64,000 nucleotides of DNA, taken from positions 62,001 to 126,000 of the forward strand of contig DXVO01000034.1 of the NCBI GenBank assembly GCA_019417325.1, in the 5' to 3' direction. The notes under the pieces are model-generated. The model had not been told where the DNA came from. It made no database searches and saw only the letters and a program-made list of their open reading frames with translations. The stretch is from Parabacteroides sp. Its GTDB lineage: Bacteria > Bacteroidota > Bacteroidia > Bacteroidales > Tannerellaceae. The position numbers and the translations under genes are program-made. Positions 50,607-58,890 of this stretch are shown piece by piece (position 1 is the first letter of the stretch; each line of letters begins with the position of its first letter).

Positions 50607-52487
50607 TCAATTAACCCAAAGATATGCAATACCGCGGGCATAGATATCATCAGTACGTTTTATCAAGACAATAACAGCATATAAGCCTTTATTTGCTGAA
50701 GCACTGACAGAGACAGTAAATGTTTTCTTATCTTTTACAGAGGCTGTGACTCCTGTATCGGAGGTATCAAAATAGCTATTATTAGACGGTGTGTTTTTTA
50801 ATATTGAAATCTTCTGAATATCCTGATTATAGCTGATTTTATTTCCATTATAATAATCATAGTCAAAACCTTTAGTATGTGCAGTCCCTATCGAGCCGTC
50901 CAAACCATTAGCACTGCCATTCAGGTCAATATCATAAACAACATAATAGGAACGATCTTTAGCATTATCTTCAACAGTCATATCCTTACCTACTATAGGG
51001 GTTATTTTATCTGCATCAAATTTCATTATCTCAACGGATACTGATTCGTATTTATCGTCAGGCAAATAGCCGCCTCCACTTACCGATTCAAGTGAAATTT
51101 TTACAGCAAAGTCATTACTTGCACCTTTATTAATCAATGGAAGGTTACTACATGAAGAACCACTGTGGCTATGTTGTTCTCTAATTTCAATATCTGTACC
51201 ATTAGACTGGTTTGTCAAATAGATTTTTTGTGCAATAGGAATTTTTATCAAACCAAAAGCCGGAGACATCACTTGCTGATCCGTACCTACTTTCCAATAC
51301 AGGTGAATTCCCTTATATTCTTGCTCTATGGTTTCAAATACAATTTCATATTCATTCTCAACCGGGCTATCTGTAACTTTATTAATTGATTGTATTTTTA
51401 ATGTGGAACATTCTTCCAAAGCAGTACTTTTTGTCAACCCCTGAAAAATCTTAAAAGATGCAGGATTAGGAGTTGCCTCCAAGACTTTTCCATCAGTTGT
51501 GTTAAAAATCACATTGACTTTATGCTGCTTACTTACATCTATATAGGTACCACTTACTGCAACAATGCTCGAAATAAACTGTTTTGCAATAGGTACATTA
51601 AAATCAGTACCGTTGATGGTGAAGGTCGCGATCCCAATAGTCTTATCTATAGCACAGGCTACATTGCTGGTGGTAAATGAGGCATCATTTCCATTATCAT
51701 CCTTATAAGTCACTTTAATATCCCCATTAGCCAAGGTTTCTACTTTTTTGATAGCGACATTGCTTTGCATTTCATTAATAAAGTCATCCAGATCATTACG
51801 CACTTTATTCAAACCCTCCTGAATTTGTGAAACTTCGCCTGAAAGCTTGTCTACACCAAGTTGAGCTTTATCAGCAGCGGTTCGGGCATCAGCGGCGGCT
51901 TGCTTAGCTACATCAATCTCCGATTTAGCATCTGCTACTTCCTGTTTAACCCTGTCAATATCTGCCTGTGCAAGGTCTGCAGTTCGCTGTGCAACATCTG
52001 CAGCCTGCTTTGCTTTAACCACTTTCACATTTGTAGCACCCAATTCACTTTCCAATCGTGCTGCATAATCATGAGCTTCTTTTGCGTCACTTTCAGCTTT
52101 TTGGGCTAGATCATTGGTTTCCTGGATTTTTTGCTCTGCGTTTGCAAGAATTGATTCCAATTGAAAAACTCTTTCATTTGTGGCATTGGCCCGTTCATTC
52201 AGAGATGACAACTCTGTTTCTGCAGACTTAAGGCGCTCTTCCGCTCCGGTAAGATCCTGTCTGATGTCAGCAATTTTTTTGGTGTGTTCTTCAATGTTTG
52301 CCTTCTGGTCAGTCGTTTGCTTAGTAATTTCTTGGGTTAGAAACTCCTGAAAATCCGCGGTAGTGTAACATTTTGGCGCATTCTCCAGATTTGTAATCCG
52401 TTCATCTATTTTAGAACAGGATGGCAAGATAAAGGCTCCCACTGTAAAAAGAAAACTGATCCACCTCAATTTTAAATAATTTTTCAT
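50607..52487 (-). CDS. Coiled-coil surface lipoprotein, probably phase-variable
   Basis: 626 residues. Lipoprotein signal (WISFLFTVGAFILPSC, lipobox Cys about residue 24) followed by a long alpha-helical coiled coil (about 27-240) rich in Ala, Glu, Lys and Asp (AEERLKSAETELSSLNERAN; KQAADVAQRTADLAQADIDR), without Pro. A beta-rich part follows (ANGDIKVTYKDDNGNDASFTTSNVACAIDK; ATFTINGTDFNVPIAKQFIS) and Ser/Asn/Gly-rich C-terminal domains. The helical stalk plus beta head suggests a surface-exposed adhesin or scaffold; it may belong to the group labelled PL29 N-terminal-like. Expression probably depends on an invertible promoter segment 162 bp upstream (52649-52970), now facing away. The start could also be ATG 52493, two codons earlier. 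Confidence 0.85.
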   Translation of the reverse strand: MKNYLKLRWISFLFTVGAFILPSCSKIDERITNLENAPKCYTTADFQEFLTQEITKQTTDQKANIEEHTKKIADIRQDLTGAEERLKSAETELSSLNERANATNERVFQLESILANAEQKIQETNDLAQKAESDAKEAHDYAARLESELGATNVKVVKAKQAADVAQRTADLAQADIDRVKQEVADAKSEIDVAKQAAADARTAADKAQLGVDKLSGEVSQIQEGLNKVRNDLDDFINEMQSNVAIKKVETLANGDIKVTYKDDNGNDASFTTSNVACAIDKTIGIATFTINGTDFNVPIAKQFISSIVAVSGTYIDVSKQHKVNVIFNTTDGKVLEATPNPASFKIFQGLTKSTALEECSTLKIQSINKVTDSPVENEYEIVFETIEQEYKGIHLYWKVGTDQQVMSPAFGLIKIPIAQKIYLTNQSNGTDIEIREQHSHSGSSCSNLPLINKGASNDFAVKISLESVSGGGYLPDDKYESVSVEIMKFDADKITPIVGKDMTVEDNAKDRSYYVVYDIDLNGSANGLDGSIGTAHTKGFDYDYYNGNKISYNQDIQKISILKNTPSNNSYFDTSDTGVTASVKDKKTFTVSVSASANKGLYAVIVLIKRTDDIYARGIAYLWVN

Positions 52488-52566
52488 TTCCATACGTGTG
52501 ACTTTTTTTGTTATTACTCATTAGATTATCTATTTTGTTTTTCATTGTTTCGTATTATCCTAAATT

Positions 52567-52574
52567 CAAAAATA
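52567..52574 (-). promoter_or_regulatory. Possible fixed -7 element upstream of the lipoprotein gene
   Basis: CAAAAATA reads TATTTTTG on the minus strand. It lies outside the invertible segment in very AT-rich DNA and may be a chance match; if active, expression would not be fully off in this orientation. Confidence 0.3.
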
Positions 52575-52648
52575 ATATATCGGTTACTGAAAATCATAAT
52601 TTTAATACACATACACGCATATAGAACCATCTTTTTTAACATTGCGCA

Positions 52649-52672
52649 AGTCCTTTAAGAACTATATCTTAT
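52649..52672 (+). repeat. Left inverted repeat of the invertible segment
   Basis: Core AGTCCTTTAAGAACT (52649-52663) fits AGTYYYN4GDACT and continues inward with ATATCTTAT. Over 24 bases it matches the right repeat in inverted form at 21 positions. Confidence 0.75.
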
Positions 52673-52925
52673 ACTAATATTCATTTTACACATAAACTAC
52701 TATATATCAAATGTTTAAACATACAAAAATCAACAAATACAAGGATTAATATGATCTGTTATACTTCTATATAAAAACATCGGTATAATCATAAACATTC
52801 TTTCCAAAAGATATTTCATCTGATATTTATATATAAATTATCATACATTCACATAGTCATAAAAAAATTAAGTTTGCACGTGTCATTTTTTATACAAAAA
52901 CAACAAATACAAATAAAAATATTTC

Positions 52926-52933
52926 TATATTTG
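52926..52933 (+). promoter_or_regulatory. -7 promoter element within the invertible segment, facing outward to the right
   Basis: TATATTTG matches TAnnTTTG and lies inside a small dyad (TTTCTATAT 52922-52930, ATATAGAAA 52940-52948). No plus-strand gene lies downstream in this orientation. Confidence 0.55.
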
Positions 52934-52946
52934 CGACCATATAGAA

Positions 52947-52970
52947 ATACGACATAGTTCTTAAAGAACT
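52947..52970 (-). repeat. Right inverted repeat of the invertible segment
   Basis: Core AGTTCTTAAAGAACT (52956-52970) within a perfect 11-bp-arm palindrome at 52952-52974; in inverted form it matches the left repeat at 21 of 24 positions. Confidence 0.75.
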
Positions 52971-53079
52971 ATGTATAAAATCAAATAATATCTTCTATTT
53001 TTTACCTCATCTTCACCCTATAGTATTAAACCCAAGCATAAAGGCCTCTCCATAAAATAAGAAATAAATCTTTGATAAT

Positions 53080-53122
53080 AAAAAAAGCAGTACTCCTACC
53101 TATCTCAGTCAGAATACTGCTC
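53080..53122 (-). terminator. Rho-independent terminator of the RND efflux operon
   Basis: On the minus strand AGCAGTATTC pairs with GAGTACTGCT (one mismatch) and is followed by TTTTTTT. Confidence 0.85.
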
Positions 53123-53194
53123 AATATAGTAACCTTTGTCTATCAAATTCTATTTTTACCTTCTCCTATAAAGATATACAGAAACAATCAATTC

Positions 53195-54538
53195 TCAGAA
53201 GCTTGCTTTATCATCTTCCGGAGCCGTATAGGTTAATATCTGTCCGCTTAATTGAAGCAAAGAGACTTCACACAGCTTGGTTGAATATTCGGCAATAGAC
53301 TGTCGTTCTTCCGCTTCCAATAAGCTGTTCTGGGCTTCACGCAGTTCAATACCGGACAATTCTCCTAACTTATACCGGTCGATCGCAATGCGGTAGTTTT
53401 CTTGGGCGGCAACCAGATTCTCTTTTTCAAGACTCCACAAATTCAGATTATTCCGGTAAGCCATCCAGAAGTTACTCAGATCTGCGCGAAGAGACAGTTC
53501 CAATTCTTGTGTCTTCAATGTCTGGTTTTCAATCTGAATACGTGAATTCCGCTGTTCACGGCGGCGGTTAAAACCATCGAAAATACTTATTCCGACAGTT
53601 AAGCCATAATTCAGCCCAAGCCGTCGTTGCAGGTCTGTAGTTCCCACTTCATTCCAGTTTACCGTATAGCCATAACCGGCATTCAGTTTTACATATGGAT
53701 AGTTCCGGCTCTTTATTTTCTTCAAATCCAGTTCGGAGATTGTACGGTTCTTTTGGGCTATCAGCAAGGAGGCATTGGATGCCAGCGTATTCTGCCATAG
53801 CTCTACCTCATCCAGAAAAGGATTGGGAGTAATGGAAGAGTCCTTTATCATTATCTGTTCCTCCACATTATCGAGTGCCATCAGTTCATTCAGGCGGATA
53901 CGGGAAGTATGGAGAACTTCCTGCTGGTTCAGTACATTGGAACTATCTGCATTAAAGTCGACCTGTGCCTGCTGCAAGTCCAGACGGGACATCGAACCGA
54001 TAAAATACCGTTCTTCTACAATACGCAAGCGTTCTCTCGACAAATCGAGTGTTGACTTTAGGTTACGCAAACGGATTTTCTGACGAATCAGATTATAATA
54101 TTCACCGGACAGGGTTGCAACAAAATCTTCGATTGTCACACGGGTATTCAATTCACCCATACGTTTCAATTCCTTCAAACGGGAATATTCCGCCTGGATA
54201 CCGAATCCATCGAAAACAGTCCAATTAACATTCAGCCCGACATTGGCTGTTTCGCTCGTTACCCCGTTCGACTTTTCGGTCGTTCCATCAGTCATCCGGC
54301 TATTGTTATTATTGACTGTACCGCTAAAGCCTCCGCTCATATCCACCGTGGGCAGATAACCGGCATTTCCTACTGTTGCATTATTATCGCTTATCTGTTG
54401 TTCGTTACGAATGATACGGATCGAATAATTACGTTCCAACCCCGTTTCTATGCACCGTTTGAGGCTGTACACTTCTTGTGCCTTCGCTGAAAAAACAGCC
54501 AAAACTGCGAATACCCCTATAATTAACTCTCGTCTCAT
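53195..54538 (-). CDS. TolC-family outer membrane efflux channel
   Basis: 447 residues with signal peptide (LIIGVFAVLAVFSAKAQ). Two OEP repeats: VYSLKRCIETGLERNYSIRIIRNEQ...VGNAGYLPTVDMSGGFSG and the second half starting near SNASLLIAQKNRTISELDLKKIKSRNYPYVKLNAGYGYTVNW, with ISIFDGFNRRREQRNSRIQIENQ and LVAAQENYRIAIDRYKLGELSGIELREAQNSLLEAEE before each helical hairpin. It forms the trimeric exit duct for the pump encoded upstream; its ATG overlaps the pump stop codon (ATGA). Terminator follows. Confidence 0.95.
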   Translation of the reverse strand: MRRELIIGVFAVLAVFSAKAQEVYSLKRCIETGLERNYSIRIIRNEQQISDNNATVGNAGYLPTVDMSGGFSGTVNNNNSRMTDGTTEKSNGVTSETANVGLNVNWTVFDGFGIQAEYSRLKELKRMGELNTRVTIEDFVATLSGEYYNLIRQKIRLRNLKSTLDLSRERLRIVEERYFIGSMSRLDLQQAQVDFNADSSNVLNQQEVLHTSRIRLNELMALDNVEEQIMIKDSSITPNPFLDEVELWQNTLASNASLLIAQKNRTISELDLKKIKSRNYPYVKLNAGYGYTVNWNEVGTTDLQRRLGLNYGLTVGISIFDGFNRRREQRNSRIQIENQTLKTQELELSLRADLSNFWMAYRNNLNLWSLEKENLVAAQENYRIAIDRYKLGELSGIELREAQNSLLEAEERQSIAEYSTKLCEVSLLQLSGQILTYTAPEDDKASF

Positions 54539-57500
54539 GCTTTGTCTTTTTTTACATGTCTGTCTGTTGAAATAAAACTATACATGGCCGGTACGATAAA
54601 TAAGGTAAGGAATGTAGATACAAGCATACCTCCCACTACCGCAATACCCATTGCAATACGTCCCTGTGCACCTTCACCCGAAGCATATACCAACGGGACC
54701 AAACCTAAAATAGTAGAAATACTCGTCATCAAAATCGGGCGCAAACGCTGTATGGACGCAGAGCGGATAGCCTCGGCCATACTTAATCCGGATTCCTGCC
54801 GCTGATTGGCAAACTCGACAATCAGGATACCATTTTTCGCCACCAGACCTATCAACATGATTATACCGATCTGGCTGAATATATTCATAGTCACACCCGA
54901 ATAACTCATAAAGATTAATGCACCTGCAATAGCCAATGGCACAGTAAACATCACCACCAACGGGTCTTTAAAACTCTCGAACTGTGCGGCCAACACCAGA
55001 TAAATCATAAACAAGGCCAGAATCATGGCAAACATCAAGCTATCCGAACTTTCCCGGAATTCCTTTGATTCGCCGGAAAGAGCTGTACGGAAACTGCTAT
55101 CCAATGTCTCGCTGGCAATACGGTCCATCTCATCCAAACCATCCCCAATCGTATAGCCTTTATTCAAACCGCTGGATACGGTTGCCGAGACAAAACGGTT
55201 ATACCGGTACAACTGAGGCGGTGCCACATCTTCTTTCAGGGAGACAAGGTTATCCAGCTGAATCATTTCGCCGCCATCACTGCGTACATAGATAGATTTC
55301 AAATCCAACGGCGTATTACGTTGCTGTCGGTTTATTTCGCCTAATATCTGATACTGCTTTCCATTCATATAGAAATAGCCCATACGCTGACCACTCAGCG
55401 CATACTGCAATGTCTGTGCAATCGTGCGAGTACTGACTCCCAGCAAAGAGGCTTTGTCGCGGTTAATCTCGATACGGGCTTCGGGCTTCGTAAACTTCAG
55501 GTTCACATCTGCCATCTGGAACACCGGACTCTCACTTACTTTCTGCATGAAAGCAGGCAAATGTTCCTGTAGCTTCTCCAGACTGGTAGCCTGCAATACA
55601 TATTGCACCGGCATACCTCCACGGCGTCCGCCGAAAGTGGATTGTTGCTGCACGAATGCACGGGCTTCCGTCTTTCCACGCACATGTTTCGATAGCACAT
55701 CGGCAATTTCCATCTGCGAACGCTTGCGGTCCTTAATATCCGGAAGCAAAACCGTAATATATCCGTTACTATTATTGGCACGGACTGTTAATGCCTGACG
55801 TTCCGGAGCCAATGTATCAGCCATCGCTGCAATCTGATCTGTAAAATCGCGGATAAACTCGAAAGTAGCCCCTTCCTGGGCCCGAATATTAATCGAGATA
55901 GAGGAACGGTCTTCCAATGGAGACAACTCCGAACGAATCGTATTCCAGAAATAACCGATAGAACCGAAAAGAATCACAACAATGGGTATGGACCACCACT
56001 TATGGTTCAGGAAGGCATTCAATGTCTTCGCATAGATATTATTTAATCCCTCGAAGAACGGCTCGGTCTTCGTATATAACCAACCTTTATTTTCCCGTTT
56101 TTTCAACAGTTTAGTTGCCAACATCGGTGTGAAGGTCAAAGCCACAAAAGAAGATATCGTCACCGAACCGGCAATCACAATACTAAACTCCTTGAATAAA
56201 CGCCCCGTCATACCTTCCATAAAGACAATCGGAAGGAATACGGAGACCAATGTTACCGTCGTAGACACTACAGCAAAGAAGATTTCCTTCGAACCTTCGA
56301 TACCCGCCTCTTTCGGTTCCATTCCCTGCTCGATACGCACATAGATATTCTCCGCCATCACAATCGCATCGTCCACCACAAGACCGACCGAAAGTACTAC
56401 AGCCAACATCGTCAACACATTAATGGAGAAACCCGAGACATACATCACAAAGAAAGCTCCCACCAATGAAACGGGGATTACCACCACAGGCACCATCGTC
56501 ACACGCCAGTCGCGCAAGAACAGGAAGATAATCAATACCACTAAAAGGAAAGCCACATAGATTGTTTCTTCCACTTCTTTGATAGAGGCACGGATAAAAC
56601 GGGTATTATCATATACCATCTCAACCGTAACATCTTCCGGCAGGTCTTTTTCCAGCTGCTCGATACGTTTATAGGCTTCATTGGCAATCTCAATCTGGTT
56701 AGCACCCGGTTGCGGGATAATCACGTCGATAACCATCGGCTCTCCGTTCTTACGCATCACGCTTCGCAAATCTTCCGGACTCACCTCGGCACGTCCTACA
56801 TCCTGGAAACGAATAATATTCTCACCGTTGCGTTTAATGATCAAATCATTAAATTCTGTCGCCGTATGCATCAGACCCAGCGTACGAATGGACAGGTCTA
56901 TTGTATTTCCTTCGATACTGCCGGAGGGGAGTTCGACATTTTCGGCATCAACCGCATTTTTCACGTCCAGCGGAGTCACTCCGTAACCTGCCATCTTGAT
57001 CGGGTCCAACCACAAACGCATGGAATACCGTTTCTGTCCCCAGATATCCACTCCACTTACATTCGGGATTGTCTGAAGCCGTTCCTTTACCGTCAGTTCG
57101 GCAATTTCACTCAGTTCCATCAACGAACGCTTACTACTTCGGATACCGATCTGCATAATCGGAGTTGCATCCGCATCCGCTTTCGAGACTGTCGGAGGGT
57201 CGCAATCGCGTGGCAAATAACGCTGGGCACGTGAGACTTTGTCACGTACGTCATTTGCTGCCGTTTCTAAGTCAACAGACAATTCAAATTCTACCGTAAT
57301 ACGGCAACTACCCTGGCTACTGACGCTACTCAGCGAACGAATACCCGGAATACCGTTGATATTCTGTTCCAACGGCTCCGTAATCTGGTTCATGATAACC
57401 TCGGCATTTGCACCTGGATAAGATACATTTACCGAAATTATCGGGTTGTCCACACTTGGGAACTCACGAACCCCCAGGAATTTATAGCCAATCATCCCGA

Positions 57501-57573
57501 ACAACAGGAGGATAAGCATCATAACGGTCGAGAGTACCGGCCTCTTTATACTTATTTCAGAAATATTCGCCAT
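54535..57573 (-). CDS. RND-family inner-membrane efflux transporter (HAE1/AcrB-like)
   Basis: 1012 residues. Twelve membrane helices in two pseudo-repeats. N-terminus ISIKRPVLSTVMMLILLLFGMIGYKFLGVREFPSVDNPIISV, porter domain PGANAEVIMNQITEPLEQNINGI, helix 4 VVDDAIVMAENIYVRIE (the proton-relay Asp pair lies in GLVVDDAIV), and helix 10-12 GLVAKNGILIVEFANQRQESG and ILMTSISTILGLVPLVYASGEGAQGR. Exports toxic hydrophobic compounds using the proton gradient. The order adaptor-pump-channel is a complete tripartite system. Substrate not visible; more like the MdtB/MexB-type HAE1 group than metal pumps. Confidence 0.96.
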   Translation of the reverse strand: MANISEISIKRPVLSTVMMLILLLFGMIGYKFLGVREFPSVDNPIISVNVSYPGANAEVIMNQITEPLEQNINGIPGIRSLSSVSSQGSCRITVEFELSVDLETAANDVRDKVSRAQRYLPRDCDPPTVSKADADATPIMQIGIRSSKRSLMELSEIAELTVKERLQTIPNVSGVDIWGQKRYSMRLWLDPIKMAGYGVTPLDVKNAVDAENVELPSGSIEGNTIDLSIRTLGLMHTATEFNDLIIKRNGENIIRFQDVGRAEVSPEDLRSVMRKNGEPMVIDVIIPQPGANQIEIANEAYKRIEQLEKDLPEDVTVEMVYDNTRFIRASIKEVEETIYVAFLLVVLIIFLFLRDWRVTMVPVVVIPVSLVGAFFVMYVSGFSINVLTMLAVVLSVGLVVDDAIVMAENIYVRIEQGMEPKEAGIEGSKEIFFAVVSTTVTLVSVFLPIVFMEGMTGRLFKEFSIVIAGSVTISSFVALTFTPMLATKLLKKRENKGWLYTKTEPFFEGLNNIYAKTLNAFLNHKWWSIPIVVILFGSIGYFWNTIRSELSPLEDRSSISINIRAQEGATFEFIRDFTDQIAAMADTLAPERQALTVRANNSNGYITVLLPDIKDRKRSQMEIADVLSKHVRGKTEARAFVQQQSTFGGRRGGMPVQYVLQATSLEKLQEHLPAFMQKVSESPVFQMADVNLKFTKPEARIEINRDKASLLGVSTRTIAQTLQYALSGQRMGYFYMNGKQYQILGEINRQQRNTPLDLKSIYVRSDGGEMIQLDNLVSLKEDVAPPQLYRYNRFVSATVSSGLNKGYTIGDGLDEMDRIASETLDSSFRTALSGESKEFRESSDSLMFAMILALFMIYLVLAAQFESFKDPLVVMFTVPLAIAGALIFMSYSGVTMNIFSQIGIIMLIGLVAKNGILIVEFANQRQESGLSMAEAIRSASIQRLRPILMTSISTILGLVPLVYASGEGAQGRIAMGIAVVGGMLVSTFLTLFIVPAMYSFISTDRHVKKDKA

Positions 57574-57580
57574 GTTGTCG

Positions 57581-58678
57581 TTACTTCAGATTATCAATCG
57601 CCACTTTCATTCCCGTACGAAGTTGCATCACACCGGAAGTAATCACCGTATCACCCACACTCAGCCCTGTCAATACCTGGACTTGGCTCTCGGTACGAAG
57701 TCCCAGAATAATCTCAGCGGGTTCTGCCACACCACTTTTATACAAATAAACGATGTTCTTTCCCATTTCCGGGATCAGCGCTTCACTGGGGATAGCCAGT
57801 GCGTCTTTTATCTCACGGCGGGTAATTTCAACAGAGGTATAACGTCCCGGTGCAATCGATTCGTCCCTGTTCGGATAAGTCGCACGCACTTTCAACGAGC
57901 GGGTAGCCTCATCTATTTTACTTTCCACCGCATATACGGTTGCTTTATAATCCTGCATCATACCAACGGACGAATTCATACGGAACACTATCGGCGTACC
58001 GTCTGTTATATCTTCCGCATATCGCTCAGGAACGGAAAACTCAATTTTTAAAGGAGATATTTTAGTTAATTTGGAGATTATAGTCGAAGGAGAAGTATAT
58101 GCGCCCTCACTGACATTACGAAGACCGATAATTCCATCGAACGGGGCACGCAGTTCCGTCTGGGCGATATTGGCTTTAACCAATTCGATATCCGCCATCA
58201 GTTTTTCAAATTCGGTCGCAACCTGTTCGTATGCCTCCTGGCTGACAGCATCTTTTTCCAACAAGGTATGCTGCCTGTATACACGGTCTTTTGCCAAAGG
58301 TATCTGGGCTTCCAGTTTTTTCAATTCGGCCTGTAATGGTTTATCATTAATTTTAGCCAATAAGTCGCCGGCTTTCACATGCGTTCCTTCCGTAAAATAA
58401 ATAGCAACAATCTTTCCGGATGCTTCAAAAGAAAGGTCTACTTCTTCATCAGGAATAGTACTTCCGGTTACAATCGCTTTGTCTGTAAGTGACTGGTACT
58501 TCAGAACCTCCGCATTGATACGAAGTACTTGTTTCTGAATTTGACTTCCCGCTGTCGGAACTACTTCTTCCGCATCTTTAGACGCTTTTAGCTTACTTTT
58601 AATCTGTGGGTAAACAATCATTCCTGCAATCAGTAATAAAATTGCAGCCGTAACACCCCACTTCATTCTCTTAGTCAT
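57581..58678 (-). CDS. RND efflux periplasmic adaptor subunit (membrane fusion protein)
   Basis: 365 residues. One N-terminal anchor helix (GVTAAILLLIAGMIVYPQI), then lipoyl half-motifs (VDLSFEASGKIVAIYFTEGTHVKAGDLLAKINDKPLQAELKKLEAQIPLA and TELRAPFDGIIGLRNVSEGAYTSPSTII), an alpha hairpin between them (DRVYRQHTLLEKDAVSQEAYEQVATEFEKLMADIELVKANI), a beta-barrel (IEFSVPERYAEDITDGTPIVFRM) and a membrane-proximal domain (ALIPEMGKNIVYLYKSGVAEPAEIILGLRTESQVQVLTGL). It bridges pump and TolC channel. First gene of the operon; its promoter is at 58749-58756. Confidence 0.95.
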   Translation of the reverse strand: MTKRMKWGVTAAILLLIAGMIVYPQIKSKLKASKDAEEVVPTAGSQIQKQVLRINAEVLKYQSLTDKAIVTGSTIPDEEVDLSFEASGKIVAIYFTEGTHVKAGDLLAKINDKPLQAELKKLEAQIPLAKDRVYRQHTLLEKDAVSQEAYEQVATEFEKLMADIELVKANIAQTELRAPFDGIIGLRNVSEGAYTSPSTIISKLTKISPLKIEFSVPERYAEDITDGTPIVFRMNSSVGMMQDYKATVYAVESKIDEATRSLKVRATYPNRDESIAPGRYTSVEITRREIKDALAIPSEALIPEMGKNIVYLYKSGVAEPAEIILGLRTESQVQVLTGLSVGDTVITSGVMQLRTGMKVAIDNLK

Positions 58679-58748
58679 ATTATCTTTTCAGGTATTCAAC
58701 AAAAAACATTATCGACATGTAAATATACATAAGTATGCTGAATTATGA

Positions 58749-58756
58749 CAAAGCTA
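58749..58756 (-). promoter_or_regulatory. -7 promoter element of the RND efflux operon
   Basis: CAAAGCTA on the plus strand reads TAGCTTTG on the minus strand, 70 bases before the adaptor ATG. The 22-bp-period palindrome array lies just upstream of it. Confidence 0.6.
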
Positions 58757-58790
58757 AATAAAAAAGGTTTAATGGGTATCCTGAAAATAC

Positions 58791-58849
58791 TCATAGTTAT
58801 GATTTTTTCAATTCATAGTTATGATTTCGGAAAACCATAACTATAATCC
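58791..58849. repeat. Three palindromic sites with exact 22-bp period upstream of the RND promoter
   Basis: TCATAGTTATGATTT begins at 58791 and again at 58813; a related site CCATAACTATAATCC begins at 58835. All three fit xCATAnnTATxAT and are palindromic; the third has the central GT swapped to AC. A 22-bp period places them on the same helical face. They lie about 35 to 95 bases upstream of the predicted -7 element. Confidence 0.75.
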
Positions 58850-58890
58850 CTCAAAAAGATATTTTCAGCAATATCAAAAAAGTGGTTTCC

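Larger units (their letters stand above)
52649..52970. other. Probable invertible promoter segment (fin-type)
   Basis: A 322-bp AT-rich segment bounded by 24-bp inverted repeats. Both cores fit AGTYYYN4GDACT, which I recall as one of the inverted-repeat classes of invertible promoter regions in Bacteroides fragilis. Two -7 elements inside (TAAGTTTG 52869-52876 and TATATTTG 52926-52933) both point right, away from the lipoprotein and toward the 3' end of the convergent efflux operon; I found none pointing left. Inversion would bring them to face the lipoprotein gene. The segment also carries two direct copies of about 21 bp (52721-52742 and 52892-52912, ATACAAAAA-(T)-CAACAAATACAA). No recombinase gene is in the window. 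Confidence 0.7.
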
